A stretch of 64,000 nucleotides of DNA from Endozoicomonas sp. G2_1 (GCF_017744155.1 NZ_JAGHQT010000013.1:1-64000); one strand, 5' to 3'. Positions 46,014 to 55,841 are shown, counted from the first letter of the stretch. Made by a program: numbers and translations. Notes: generated from the letters alone by a model not told the origin.

Positions 46014-46685
46014 TTATTCGCTGATGGCAACGTAGCGATAACCTACGCCATATACCGCCTGAATAAATTCGTGCTCTGGTGACAGGGTTTTAAGCTTTTT
46101 GCGAAGATTTTTGATGTGGGTATCGACCGTGCGATCACCAACAATGCGATAATCCCGATAAATACCGTCAATGATTTGCTCGCGGCTAAACGCCTGATTA
46201 GGCGATTTTTGTAACATGGTAATCAACTCAAATTCAGAGCGCGTTAGCTCAATGGTTTCGCCGTCGTAGCTCACTTTGTATTCGTTCAAATTAAGCGCCA
46301 GCTCCGGTGAGCTCTGAGATTGTCCAAAGCGGTTGAGAAAGTTTTTAATCCTCAGAACCAACTCAGGTGCACTAAAGGGTTTGCAAATATAATCATCAGC
46401 ACCGAGCTCTAAACCTTGTAACCTTTGCGCGTCTTCCGTGCATGCGGTAAGCATAAAAATCGGAATATCAGAGCTTGCTCTAAGCTGCTGACAAACTTGC
46501 ATGCCATCCATACCCGGCAGCATAACATCTAACAAAACCAGATCGACTGGACATTTAGCGATAAAGTCGACAACCAAATCACCGCGTTCCAAATGCGAAA
46601 CACTGTAACCTGATTTATTCAAAAAGTTGGCTACGCTGTTTGCTACTTCAATTTCATCTTCAACGATTAAAATGTGCTTTTTCAT
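46014..46685 (-). CDS. OmpR-family response regulator
   Basis: 223 residues. The receiver domain has E10/D11 acidic residues, phospho-acceptor D53 (LVLLDVMLPG), T80 and K102 (CKPF). The C-terminal winged helix (about 130-220) has SREQIIDGIYRDYRIVGDRTVDTHIKNLRKKL in outline. It is the output partner of the TPR histidine kinase 7 bases upstream. Target genes are unknown; the convergent PEP-CTERM-like gene is only a positional neighbour. Confidence 0.94.
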   Translation of the reverse strand: MKKHILIVEDEIEVANSVANFLNKSGYSVSHLERGDLVVDFIAKCPVDLVLLDVMLPGMDGMQVCQQLRASSDIPIFMLTACTEDAQRLQGLELGADDYICKPFSAPELVLRIKNFLNRFGQSQSSPELALNLNEYKVSYDGETIELTRSEFELITMLQKSPNQAFSREQIIDGIYRDYRIVGDRTVDTHIKNLRKKLKTLSPEHEFIQAVYGVGYRYVAISE

Positions 46686-46692
46686 TTTTTAG

Positions 46693-48825
46693 TTACTGAT
46701 TTAAAGGAATATTAACGGACACTTTGACACCGCCCAACGAACTTGGCTCGGCGCTAATTGAACCGTGATGTGCGCAAATTAAATCGCGACAAATTGCCAA
46801 GCCCAAACCACTGCCACCGAGTTTGCGACTTCTCGATTTGTCGGCTCGATATAAGCGATTAAATATTTTTTGGTATTGCTCTGGCTCTAGAGCTGGTGAA
46901 CTGTCTTCTATCGACCACAGCAATTCATCATTATTTACCTCAACGGTAAAGACAATATTTCCTGGGCTATTGGTATAGCGACAGGCATTACTAAACAAAT
47001 TGGTTAATACTTGCCTAATTCTAGCGCCATCTAGGGTTGCGTTGTGCCAAGCAGACAGCCTTATATTGATTTGAACCGATAAACTATGTCGCTCGGCTAA
47101 CACTTGCAGTTCTGCCGCTCTGCGCTCAAAAAAGTGTTGTAGGGCAAACGTTTCGCGATCGAGTTCGAGTTCGCCCCGGTCATTTAACGCCAATAGAGAA
47201 ATATCGTTAATCAAACAATTAAAACTATCAATGCGCTCGTGCAATAACTTGTATACCGTTTTTGGATCGTCGGCGATGTCATATTCCAACTCTTCCATTT
47301 TTAGCTTGAAAACCGTTAACGGGGTTCTAAGTTCATGGGAGATATCAGCAAAGAATTGTTTTTTTTCCGACATCAGTTGATTACTCAATTGATTTTCTCG
47401 GCGTAAACTTCTGGTTTTCATCGAGAAGACCAGTACTAACATCAATAAAATCAAACTAATAAGCACAAAAACAAAGGTTTTAACCGTTGCTGTCTGTTGC
47501 GCTTTTAACCGCTCATTTTCTTGTAATGTCGCTTGCTGTTTTAGTACGGCGAGCTGGTGTTCTTTTTGGTCTGTTTTGTAAAGCTGTGCGTATTGCGAAA
47601 ACTGGATATCTCGATTGTCTTCCTGATGCTGCTGATAATGGTTAAAAGATTTTAAAATCAGTTCATTAGCCTGCTCAGCCTTACCTAATCTAGCTTTTAT
47701 TTTGAATGCTAATGAAAAAGCGTCCTGTAAAACAAAGTACCTTGGTTTGAATAATTTGTTGTTGAACAGCCGATCGATACTTTGCTCAGCGCGTTGCCAA
47801 TCGCCATTGTAGCTTGCGACAAAAGCGCGAAAGTAGTCGATACTCGTCAACAGCTCTGACTTGGTCTGCAATGGCATTAACTGTTCCGCACTGACCAGAG
47901 ATGATTGCATCAATAAAGTATCATTAGTTTCAGCGGCAAGTTTTATCAATTCAAAATACAGGGTAATTTGAGTACTCGTTAACTCATGGATTAAGGCTAA
48001 CTCAAGTGCTCGCTCAAAGTGCTCCCTGGCAATTACAAAGCGTTTTTGCGCCAAATACAACATACCCAAGCGCTGTTTACCTTCTAAGTGGCTCAAAGGC
48101 GCAGATTGCGGATCAATTTGTTCAAGCCCAAGTAAGTAGTTTTGTTCGGCTTGGCGGTAGTCGTTGAGCCAATAAAAGACCTCACCAATATTCATTAAAG
48201 TATTGGCATAATGACTTGAATTTGTTTGCTCCGAGTAAAGCGGCAGTGCTTTTTGATAAGCGCGTAATGCTTGATCAAAGTTACCGAGTTTAAAATAAAT
48301 AATGCCGAGATTGTTGTAAGTAGAAGCAAGTCGCGCGTTGTCAGCTAAATCTTGGTAAACCGTTTCTAGTGCTTGATAGCTGCTAATTGCGAGTATTAGT
48401 TGATTGCTAAGCTGGTAGCGCAGTGCTTGATTGAACAAATTAACGCTCAAAGCAAGCGTATCACCACTCTTATTTGCCAGTTCAAGTCCGCGCTCAATCA
48501 TCTCAGCAGCAACGTCAAGCTGGCCACGTTCGAGATAAATTTTAGTTAAGTAGCCAATTAACTTTGCATGTTCACCAGCAGCATTGTGCTGAAAATGTAG
48601 CGCAACCCCCTGCTCGCCATACTTTAACGCTTGTTGTGGATCTGTCCGTCGAATTAACTTTACCAATTCGGTATAAACGGCAAGCTTGCTAACATCAGTA
48701 TTGGCCAGGCGCTCTAAGTCAGCTTCGAGTGCGCTTTGCTTACTTTGACGAGACAACTGCTCGTCAGCATTAGCGACATAGCCCGATAGAACTGTCAAAC
48801 AAATAAAAACAATAACAAGTCGCAT
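46693..48825 (-). CDS. TPR-containing sensor histidine kinase
   Basis: 710 residues. A signal peptide (about 1-20) is followed by about ten helical TPR-like repeats (about 30-400; for example ASTYNNLGIIYFKLGNFDQA). Then come a coiled coil (about 415-447), one membrane segment (449-468), HisKA with H497 (FFADISHELRTPL) and a HATPase domain with N613 and GGSGLGLAI (670-678). The large TPR sensor is predicted to be periplasmic. Its ligand is unknown. The response regulator follows 7 bases later. Confidence 0.93.
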   Translation of the reverse strand: MRLVIVFICLTVLSGYVANADEQLSRQSKQSALEADLERLANTDVSKLAVYTELVKLIRRTDPQQALKYGEQGVALHFQHNAAGEHAKLIGYLTKIYLERGQLDVAAEMIERGLELANKSGDTLALSVNLFNQALRYQLSNQLILAISSYQALETVYQDLADNARLASTYNNLGIIYFKLGNFDQALRAYQKALPLYSEQTNSSHYANTLMNIGEVFYWLNDYRQAEQNYLLGLEQIDPQSAPLSHLEGKQRLGMLYLAQKRFVIAREHFERALELALIHELTSTQITLYFELIKLAAETNDTLLMQSSLVSAEQLMPLQTKSELLTSIDYFRAFVASYNGDWQRAEQSIDRLFNNKLFKPRYFVLQDAFSLAFKIKARLGKAEQANELILKSFNHYQQHQEDNRDIQFSQYAQLYKTDQKEHQLAVLKQQATLQENERLKAQQTATVKTFVFVLISLILLMLVLVFSMKTRSLRRENQLSNQLMSEKKQFFADISHELRTPLTVFKLKMEELEYDIADDPKTVYKLLHERIDSFNCLINDISLLALNDRGELELDRETFALQHFFERRAAELQVLAERHSLSVQINIRLSAWHNATLDGARIRQVLTNLFSNACRYTNSPGNIVFTVEVNNDELLWSIEDSSPALEPEQYQKIFNRLYRADKSRSRKLGGSGLGLAICRDLICAHHGSISAEPSSLGGVKVSVNIPLNQ

Positions 48826-48924
48826 AAGGTTACCAACAACATCAATTAATCAGCATTATACCCCGAGATTGTGAGGAAATAATGAGCTTACCAATCACTT
48901 ATCGATATAACATACTGAGTTGTT

Positions 48925-49692
48925 CTAATGCTCTTTTAGCAGTTCAGCCAACTCCAATGCCGCCTGTCTAAGCTCAGGCTCAAAGGCGATTAATTCCGCT
49001 AAACTTTTGCGAATAACCGGTGCATGGGTAAACAAACAGGCAAATAACTTGCCGTCAGGATCTCTAATCGGCACTGAACAAGCCACCATACCATCGACAA
49101 ATTCTTCGTTATCTGTGCCCAATTGGCTTTGCTCTACATTAGTCAGTTCTGTTTGCAATCGGTCCACTTCGGTGATGGTATTGCGCGCTAGCTTATCGAG
49201 CGGCAGTTTTTCAATAATTCGCTGACGGCGTTCAATTGGCAAAGAGCTTAAATAGAGCTTACCACTTGCTGTACACCAAACAGGCGTGCGACTGCCGACA
49301 GGTAAATGAATTCTCAACGGCCAATTAGTTTGAATGCGATCGTAGTAAATCATGTCGGTGCCATTGGGAATGGCGATACCGCACGTTTCACCGATAGTTT
49401 CCGCCAAATTTTGCAAAATAGCTTGGCGCAAAGCACTAAATCGACTGCTGTGTAATACACCAAGCGCAATACTATGCATGCGATCCCCTGGTATCAGTAA
49501 ACCGCGCATATTAATTTGAATGTAGTTGTCAGCTTCCAGTTGTTGCAAAAGCCGATGAATGCTCGGCTTGGGAATATCGAGTGAATACGCTAGTTCAGCC
49601 GGTGACATTGGCCTTTCTGCTCGAGAGACAGCCTCTATAATGGCAAGCACGCGAGTAATTGATGAACCTTTTTCTCTTCGTTGAACTGTCAT
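48925..49692 (-). CDS. IclR-family transcriptional regulator
   Basis: 255 residues from ATG 49692; a longer frame adds 15 unsupported residues. The N-terminal winged helix (about 8-65) has SPAELAYSLDIPKPSIHRLLQQLE in outline. The effector domain has GSRTPVWCTASGKLYLSS and FVDGMVACSVPIRDPDGK. It lies downstream of the acu/ddd operon on the same strand but separated by a strong terminator, so it has its own promoter. It probably controls that operon in response to a pathway acid or CoA ester (inference). Confidence 0.9.
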   Translation of the reverse strand: MTVQRREKGSSITRVLAIIEAVSRAERPMSPAELAYSLDIPKPSIHRLLQQLEADNYIQINMRGLLIPGDRMHSIALGVLHSSRFSALRQAILQNLAETIGETCGIAIPNGTDMIYYDRIQTNWPLRIHLPVGSRTPVWCTASGKLYLSSLPIERRQRIIEKLPLDKLARNTITEVDRLQTELTNVEQSQLGTDNEEFVDGMVACSVPIRDPDGKLFACLFTHAPVIRKSLAELIAFEPELRQAALELAELLKEH

Positions 49693-49751
49693 TTTCCGCC
49701 TTTTACTTCTCAAGCTGGTAGAGCAAACTATCTTCACTATTCGTTAGCTCT

Positions 49752-49773
49752 ATCATACCGAAACAATATCGAC
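49752..49773 (-). promoter_or_regulatory. Candidate IclR operator before the regulator gene
   Basis: On the minus strand the site reads CGATATTGTTTCGGTATGAT, 60-80 bases ahead of the regulator's ATG. It resembles the sequence CGATTCATTTCGTATCGAT upstream of the acuN-like gene (CGAT, TTTCG and TAT in the same order), as expected for one regulator acting at both places. Confidence 0.35.
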
Positions 49774-49820
49774 CTGCGACAGCATCAGAGCTAAATTTTT
49801 CATTGTATTATCAAAAAAAA

Positions 49821-49847
49821 GCGGTGTTTTAACACTTAAAACACCGC
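49821..49847 (-). terminator. Strong terminator after the acu/ddd operon
   Basis: GCGGTGTTTTAA (49821-49832) pairs over 12 bp with TTAAAACACCGC (49836-49847). On the minus strand it is followed by eight T (complement of 49820-49813). Confidence 0.92.
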
Positions 49848-49869
49848 AAAACGCCATCAGTAATGGGGA

Positions 49870-51366
49870 TTACTTCATAGTTGGCATAGAGAACTGAGCA
49901 CCTTCACGGATACCAGCAGACGGCCAACGTTGTGTGATGGTTTTACGCTTAGTGTAAAAACGCACTGAGTCTGGACCGTAAGCGTGTAAGTCACCAAACA
50001 ATGAGCGCTTCCAACCGCCAAAGCTGTGGTAGGCAACAGGTACTGGTAACGGCACGTTAATCCCCACCATACCGACTTGAATGTGATCGGAGAAGTAACG
50101 AGCTGCTTCACCGTCACGCGTAAAGATACAGGTACCGTTGCCGTATTCATGAGCGTCAATTAAATCCATTGCTTCTTGCATGGTTTGTACGCGAACAACT
50201 TGTAACACTGGGCCAAAGATTTCTTCTTTGTAGCTGACCATGTCTGGCGTAACGTTATCAATCAGTGTGCCACCAACAAAGAAGCCGTCGCTGTAACCTT
50301 CTATTTCAGGGTTGCGACCATCAACAACAATGCTTGCGCCTTGCTCTTGAGCGTGATTGATGTAGCCAACCACTTTATCGCGGTGTTGACCGGTGATCAC
50401 TGGACCAAAGTCGTTGTTGCTGTCTGTGTAAGCACCAACTTTTAAGTCTTTCATTGCTTCTTTCATTTTAACAACAAGCGCATCACCAGCGGCATCGCCA
50501 ACCGCAACGGCAACAGAAAGCGCCATACAGCGCTCACCTGATGAACCAAAAGCGGCACCAAGTAACTGACTAACGGCGTTATCCATATCGGCATCAGGCA
50601 TCACGATAGCGTGGTTTTTCGCACCACCTAATGCCTGACAACGCTTACCGTGAGCATTTGCGGTTTGGTAAACATATTCAGCAATTGGCGTTGAACCGAC
50701 AAAACTGACTGCTTTAACGTCTTGATGAGTTAACAATACATCAACCGCACTCTTATCGCCGTTTACTACGTTTAACACGCCATCAGGCAAGCCAGCCTCT
50801 TTTAGCAATTGAGCTAAAAACAAGGTTGAACTTGGATCGCGCTCAGACGGTTTTAAAACAAAACAGTTACCACAGGCGATTGCCATTGGGAACATCCAAA
50901 GTGGTACCATCGCTGGGAAGTTAAACGGGGTAATACCGGCGACAACACCTAGTGGTTGAAACTCACTCCACGAGTCGATATTAGGACCAACATTTTTGCT
51001 GTGTTCGCCTTTTAACAGCTCAGGCACACCACAAGCGTATTCAACGTTTTCAATACCGCGTTGTAGTTCACCAGCAGCATCATGAGAAATTTTGCCGTGC
51101 TCTTCACCAATTAACTGGCAAATTTTATCGGCGTTTTGTTCCAGTAATTCTTTAAAGCGAAACATCACGCGAGCGCGCTTAATCGGTGGTGTATTACGCC
51201 ACGCGGGAAATGCTGCTTGCGCACACGCAATCGCCTGTTCAACCGTTTCAACGGGTGCAATCGCTACTTGTTTTTCTGCTTGACCCGTTGCTGGGTTAAA
51301 AACATCTTGGGTGCGAGCCGCTGCGGTGCTGATCTCGCCGTTAATAAAATGTCCGATAGTGTTCAT
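49870..51366 (-). CDS. dddC: CoA-acylating (methyl)malonate-semialdehyde dehydrogenase
   Basis: 498 residues of the MmsA type. The NAD-binding motif is FVGSTPIAEYVY (222-233), the catalytic Cys is C280 (SSGERCMAL), and GAKNHAIVMPDAD is conserved in CoA-dependent members. It oxidises malonate or methylmalonate semialdehyde to acetyl- or propionyl-CoA. In a valine locus it would be mmsA with mmsB nearby. Here the neighbours are an Fe-alcohol dehydrogenase, a crotonase and a CoA transferase, so DddC of 3-hydroxypropionate breakdown fits better (inference). Last gene of the operon. Confidence 0.85.
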   Translation of the reverse strand: MNTIGHFINGEISTAAARTQDVFNPATGQAEKQVAIAPVETVEQAIACAQAAFPAWRNTPPIKRARVMFRFKELLEQNADKICQLIGEEHGKISHDAAGELQRGIENVEYACGVPELLKGEHSKNVGPNIDSWSEFQPLGVVAGITPFNFPAMVPLWMFPMAIACGNCFVLKPSERDPSSTLFLAQLLKEAGLPDGVLNVVNGDKSAVDVLLTHQDVKAVSFVGSTPIAEYVYQTANAHGKRCQALGGAKNHAIVMPDADMDNAVSQLLGAAFGSSGERCMALSVAVAVGDAAGDALVVKMKEAMKDLKVGAYTDSNNDFGPVITGQHRDKVVGYINHAQEQGASIVVDGRNPEIEGYSDGFFVGGTLIDNVTPDMVSYKEEIFGPVLQVVRVQTMQEAMDLIDAHEYGNGTCIFTRDGEAARYFSDHIQVGMVGINVPLPVPVAYHSFGGWKRSLFGDLHAYGPDSVRFYTKRKTITQRWPSAGIREGAQFSMPTMK

Positions 51367-51421
51367 AATAAATTCCTAAATAAATTTGTTTCAGCTTATG
51401 CTGTGTTATTTGGCGAGATGA

Positions 51422-52582
51422 TTAGTCCCATAGCCCTTGATAAATTGACACCATATCGTCAATCGACGGAACCACAGGGTTGTTACCCGGTGAGCCAGAC
51501 GCCAATGCCTGCTCAGCCATGGTTTGGCAAACATCAAAAAACTGCTCGCGGTTAATACCAAATTGCTCCGGCGTTGGTACCGATAACTCTTCATTAAGCG
51601 CTTTAAGTTCAGTCAGTAGCTTTTGATTAGCAACATCATCACTATCTTGCTCGGCCGCGACACCCATTGCTCTGGCGCAATCTGCATAGCGAGCTGATGC
51701 GGCAGGTATTGAATAAGCGGTGACACTTGGTAATAGCATCGCGTTAGACAAGCCGTGCGGTACGTGGAAAAAAGCACCGATTGGTCGACTCATGCCGTGC
51801 ACCAAGGCAACGGAGGCATTAGAAAAAGCGACACCTGCTAAGGTTGAGCCCAGCATCATCGCTTCGCGCGCGTCTTTGTCTTCACCATTGTGGTACGCCT
51901 TGCGCAAGTTAGGGCCAATAAGTTTGATTGCCGCTAGCGCTTGGCTGTCACTGTAGGGGCTGGCTTTTTTGCTGACGTAAGCTTCAATCGCATGAGTTAA
52001 TGCATCAATACCGGTATCAGCTGTTACACGCGCCGGTAAACTGGTTGTTAGTTTGTAATCAACTAATGCCGCGACAGGCATAAAACCGATACCGACACAT
52101 AGCATTTTTTCGTCGCTCGTTTCATCGGTAATAATGGTAAAACGCGTCACTTCTGAACCCGTACCGGCAGTGGTTGGAATGGCAATTAACGGCAAGCCTT
52201 GCTCGGTAACCATACGCGGAAAACGGTAATCTTTCATTTCACCGCCAAACTTGGCCAAAATCGCAATCGCTTTCGCGCTGTCAATTGGGCTACCGCCACC
52301 TAGGGCAATAATACAGTCGTAGTCGCCAGTACGTGCTTTTTCGACACCCGCTTGAATTGAGGCAACCGTTGGTTCTGGCACGGTATCGTCAAAAACATCG
52401 GCGCTAATTTGCTCAGCGCTTAAGGTTTCTTGAATACGGCTGGCGTAACCGAGTTGCACCATCATTTTGTCGGTAATAATCAGTGGTTTTTGGCAACCTA
52501 AGCTCGCTAAGATATTTGGGATTTCTAAGCTAGCGTTTTCTCCTACCTGCATAATGCGCGGTAAAATAACTTGAGTAGACAT
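51422..52582 (-). CDS. dddB: Iron-containing alcohol dehydrogenase, probable 3-hydroxypropionate dehydrogenase
   Basis: 386 residues of the Fe-ADH family. The nucleotide-binding loop is ALGGGSPIDSAKAIA (about 94-108), then TTAGTGSEVTRF. The metal ligands lie in ADTGIDALTHAIEAYVS and FFHVPHGLSNAMLLP (Asp and His residues). DddB of DMSP users is this family and oxidises 3-hydroxypropionate to malonate semialdehyde. The role is assigned from the gene set. It starts 26 bases after the crotonase gene. Confidence 0.8.
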   Translation of the reverse strand: MSTQVILPRIMQVGENASLEIPNILASLGCQKPLIITDKMMVQLGYASRIQETLSAEQISADVFDDTVPEPTVASIQAGVEKARTGDYDCIIALGGGSPIDSAKAIAILAKFGGEMKDYRFPRMVTEQGLPLIAIPTTAGTGSEVTRFTIITDETSDEKMLCVGIGFMPVAALVDYKLTTSLPARVTADTGIDALTHAIEAYVSKKASPYSDSQALAAIKLIGPNLRKAYHNGEDKDAREAMMLGSTLAGVAFSNASVALVHGMSRPIGAFFHVPHGLSNAMLLPSVTAYSIPAASARYADCARAMGVAAEQDSDDVANQKLLTELKALNEELSVPTPEQFGINREQFFDVCQTMAEQALASGSPGNNPVVPSIDDMVSIYQGLWD

Positions 52583-52608
52583 GTTAATTCCTCTCTTACT
52601 AGCGCAAT

Positions 52609-53481
52609 TTAGCGATGGCGAAAAACTGGCGCGCGTTTGGCAATAAAGGCGTGCATGCCCTCTTTTTGCCCTTCTGTCGCGAAAGCAGCTTGGAATAAGC
52701 GACGCTCATGGCGAATACCTTCGGTAAGGCTGGTTTCAAAGGCTACATTAACCGCTTCTTTCGCCATTCTTACCGCTGGATCGTTGTAGCCGGCAATGGT
52801 GTGAGCTGCTTCTAACGCTGTTTGTAGTAATTCGTTACCCGGAACAACGCGGGCAACTAGGCCAGCGGCTTTAGCTTCGTGAACATCAATAGTGCGACCA
52901 GTGAGTACTAAATCCATCGCTAATGACTTGCCAATAGCATTTGCTAAGCGTTGTGAACCGCCAATGCCCGGTAAAATACCTAACTTAATTTCCGGTTGAC
53001 CAAATTGCGCGTCCTCAGAAGCGATAATAAAGTCACACATCAATGCCAGTTCACAACCGCCGCCTAGGGCATATCCACTTACTGCAGCAATAATGGGTTT
53101 ATTGATGGTGCGCAATTCATCCCACGGTTTGAAAATGTCATCACAGTAAAACTCAGCGTAATTTAAGTTCGCCATTTCTTCAATATCAGCACCGGCGGCA
53201 AACGCTCGGGCGCTACCGGTGATAACAATAGCGCCGATATTATCGTCGGCATCAAACGCCTTTAACGTATCAACCACTTCTTTGGCCAGCTGACGACTCA
53301 AGGCATTTAAGCTCTTGGGGCGATGCAAGGTGATCATACCTACGCGCTCGCGGCGCTCGACTAAAATGGTTTCTAGCGCCTGCGTTGGTTGGCTGGTTTC
53401 AGTGTTGGCATCAGTTGTTACTTCTGATGTCGGTTCAGCATTGACTTGTTCTTTTTTTACACTTGCTTTACTTTTCATCAT
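52609..53481 (-). CDS. acuK: Enoyl-CoA hydratase, probable acryloyl-CoA hydratase
   Basis: 290 residues. A Lys/Thr-rich N-terminal extension (about 1-40) is unusual for the family. The crotonase core has both catalytic Glu: [15 protein letters not shown] and [16 protein letters not shown]. So it is a true hydratase, unlike the crotonase at 36.6 kb. AcuK converts acryloyl-CoA and 3-hydroxypropionyl-CoA into each other. The name depends on the neighbouring CoA transferase and dehydrogenases. Confidence 0.78.
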   Translation of the reverse strand: MMKSKASVKKEQVNAEPTSEVTTDANTETSQPTQALETILVERRERVGMITLHRPKSLNALSRQLAKEVVDTLKAFDADDNIGAIVITGSARAFAAGADIEEMANLNYAEFYCDDIFKPWDELRTINKPIIAAVSGYALGGGCELALMCDFIIASEDAQFGQPEIKLGILPGIGGSQRLANAIGKSLAMDLVLTGRTIDVHEAKAAGLVARVVPGNELLQTALEAAHTIAGYNDPAVRMAKEAVNVAFETSLTEGIRHERRLFQAAFATEGQKEGMHAFIAKRAPVFRHR

Positions 53482-53535
53482 TCGACTCTCTGTTGTATCA
53501 ATTAGTTATTTAGGTTGTTATTACTTACACGGCAG

Positions 53536-54795
53536 TTAAACCCAATTGTTGGACTCGCCATCGTCATCAAGCTGTTCTGGTGGTGTCACTGTTGGCGCAT
53601 AAGCCCCTTTGTCAGACATCAACTCTTCTAAAATCGCCTCGCGATGCTGATTTAACCCAGGTGCTTGAATCGGCTCTTCGGGATCGACTTCGGTTAGAGA
53701 ACTCATTTTGATGGGGTTACCGGCAGTGCGCACAGGGCGTTCGTTTTCCCCTTTAACCTTGACGATCATATTGCGAGCGAGTAATTGAGGGTGATCAAAT
53801 AGCTTGTCGATGGTATTAATTGGCGAACATGGCACCCCGGCTTCATTGAGGGCATCAATCCAATGTTGCATCGGCTGGGTCTTAGTGACTTTCTCAATAT
53901 CTTCAACCATTTTCTTGCGGTTTTGCACTCGCAAATCATTGGTTAAAAATAGCGGTTCTAACGCTAGTTCTGGCGCACCAAGCGCGTCAGCCATTAGCAA
54001 GAACAAGGTGTCGTTACCCGCACACATGACAAACTTGCCATCTTTTGCGGCAAAAGTTTCAAACGGCGCTAACGAGGGGTGGCAATCACCAGTACGATTA
54101 GGCACTACGTCTTCAACATCGTACCGAGCCAGTGCCGTTTCCATTAGCGCCGCTTGGCAATCGAGCATGCCAATATCAATGCGAGAACCCTGGGCATCAC
54201 GGCTGCGACTATAAAGCGCCGATAAAATTCCGATGGCACCGAATAGCGCTGCCCCTAAATCGCCAAAGCTAGTGCCAACACGTGCTGGCTCTCCGCCCGG
54301 CCAGCCGGTTAAACTCATGACACCGCCCATTGCTTGCACGACCATGTCGTAGCCCGGCAAATCGCTAAATGGACCACTGTGACCAAAGCCAGATATTGAC
54401 GAGTAAACAATGTGTGGGTGGGTTTTAGCTAAACGCTCAGGACCATAGCCAAGGCGCTCCATCACGCCAGGTCTAAAGTTTTCTACCACGACATCACAAC
54501 TGTCGAGCAAGCGTTCTAACAATTCGCGATCACGCGGCGACTTAATATCAAGAGAAATACTCTCTTTACCGCGATTAAAGCACATAAAATAGGCCGAATC
54601 GTCGCCGACAAACGGGCCAAAAGCACGGGTGTCGTCACCAGTGCCAAACCGTTCAATTTTAATCACCCTCGCACCTAAGTCCGCCAAGATCATCGTGCAG
54701 TATGGTCCTGCCAATACTCTAGAAAAATCTAATACAGTAATTCCGTCGAGTGGACCCGGTTTTACTTCTTCTTCGTTTGCTTGATTCATAGTCAT
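53536..54795 (-). CDS. acuN: CaiB/BaiF CoA-transferase, probable AcuN
   Basis: 419 residues from ATG 54795 (ATG 54789 also possible; the longer frame is unlikely). A class III CoA-transferase: VLDFSRVLAGPYCTMILADLG at the start, VVVENFRPGVMERLGYG, and the catalytic Asp D179 in GTSFGDLGAALF. AcuN moves CoA to 3-hydroxypropionate or acrylate as the entry step. First gene of the operon, with a palindromic site about 80-100 bases upstream. Carnitine or other CoA-transferase roles cannot be ruled out by sequence alone. Confidence 0.78.
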   Translation of the reverse strand: MTMNQANEEEVKPGPLDGITVLDFSRVLAGPYCTMILADLGARVIKIERFGTGDDTRAFGPFVGDDSAYFMCFNRGKESISLDIKSPRDRELLERLLDSCDVVVENFRPGVMERLGYGPERLAKTHPHIVYSSISGFGHSGPFSDLPGYDMVVQAMGGVMSLTGWPGGEPARVGTSFGDLGAALFGAIGILSALYSRSRDAQGSRIDIGMLDCQAALMETALARYDVEDVVPNRTGDCHPSLAPFETFAAKDGKFVMCAGNDTLFLLMADALGAPELALEPLFLTNDLRVQNRKKMVEDIEKVTKTQPMQHWIDALNEAGVPCSPINTIDKLFDHPQLLARNMIVKVKGENERPVRTAGNPIKMSSLTEVDPEEPIQAPGLNQHREAILEELMSDKGAYAPTVTPPEQLDDDGESNNWV

Positions 54796-54873
54796 TAGTC
54801 CGATAGTTAACCAAACCTTACGCAAGTCAATAATGAGACAAAACGTATCAATATAAAAACAAGTGGAATACTA

Positions 54874-54896
54874 TATCGATTCATTTCGTATCGATA
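54874..54896. promoter_or_regulatory. Palindromic candidate operator before acuN
   Basis: TATCGAT (54874-54880) and ATCGATA (54890-54896) are inverted repeats nine bases apart, with TTTCG between. It lies in the 308-base gap between the acuN-like and DUF1223 genes and resembles the site before iclR. No other feature is clear in this gap. Confidence 0.45.
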
Positions 54897-55103
54897 TTAG
54901 ACCAAGGTATAAGATGATATTTTCTTGTTGCAGTTGCTTGCAGCCTAACTAGCACAGTAAAAGACAGGTAATTAAATTTAGAAACAAAGACTTAGATACA
55001 GCGAAATAAAGATAATCAATTTAGCGCAGCGAGATAGTGAAATTTTCTTGGCACTGGCTATTTCTTGTATAACATCCACGATGTAATAAGTAGTCGCGCC
55101 ATC

Positions 55104-55841
55104 ATGAAGATTTTTGCCACCCTGCTCGCCAGCAGTTTATTGTTAATGACCAGCCAAATTCAGGCTAAAACCATTACCAGTCCAGCACAGCAAGTCAATT
55201 TAGTTGAAGTGTACAGCTCTCAAGGCTGTAGTAGTTGTCCTCCTGCCGAGCGCTGGTTAAGCCAATTTAAAACCGATGAACGTTTGTTTAGTCAATTTAT
55301 CCCAATCAATTTACACGTTGATTACTGGGATTATATTGGTTGGAAAGACCCATATGCTTTGCGCGAATTTACCAAGCGTCAACAAAATTACAAACGCTTG
55401 GGTCATACCCGTAACATCGCAACGCCCGGTTTTGTTGTCAACGGCAAAGGTTGGAATGGCTGGTTTTACAAACGCCCTATTCCAATTGATAGCAGTAATG
55501 TTGTTGGCGAGCTTAGCGCAAAGATAAACGATGGCAACATTGAGGTTAGTTTTGACGCAGAACAAAAACTGCCACCATTGGTACAAGCCCATGTTGCTAT
55601 TTTGGGGTTTGACCAAGTGACTAAGGTCACCAGAGGAGAAAACCGCGGCCGCCATCTGCCCCACGATTTTGTTGTGATCGGTTACGATCAAGTCAGCACC
55701 CAGGTAAATGGCAAACAAGTGACAGCAAAGCTAGCACTGCCTAGCAGTGACAAGTTTAACTCTGACCAAAAAGCAGTTGTGGTCTGGCTTTCTGACCGTT
55801 TTGATCCCAAACCAATTCAAGTAGTAGGTGACTGGTTGTAA
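55104..55841 (+). CDS. DUF1223 thioredoxin-like exported protein
   Basis: 245 residues from ATG 55104; a longer frame adds 13. A signal peptide (about 1-21, IQA-KT) precedes a DUF1223 domain: VEVYSSQGCSSCPPAERWL with a CxxC pair, and LHVDYWDYIGWKDPYA. The fold is thioredoxin-like, with a periplasmic redox role likely. It is divergent from the acuN-like gene and possibly unrelated to it. Confidence 0.85.
   Translation: MKIFATLLASSLLLMTSQIQAKTITSPAQQVNLVEVYSSQGCSSCPPAERWLSQFKTDERLFSQFIPINLHVDYWDYIGWKDPYALREFTKRQQNYKRLGHTRNIATPGFVVNGKGWNGWFYKRPIPIDSSNVVGELSAKINDGNIEVSFDAEQKLPPLVQAHVAILGFDQVTKVTRGENRGRHLPHDFVVIGYDQVSTQVNGKQVTAKLALPSSDKFNSDQKAVVVWLSDRFDPKPIQVVGDWL

Noticed and set aside
49870-54795. 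Valine/isobutyrate catabolic operon
   Set aside because: MmsA and a crotonase fit, but no 3-hydroxyisobutyrate dehydrogenase or acyl-CoA dehydrogenase is present, while the Fe-alcohol dehydrogenase and class III CoA-transferase match acrylate/3-hydroxypropionate genes. Kept as the alternative in the entries.
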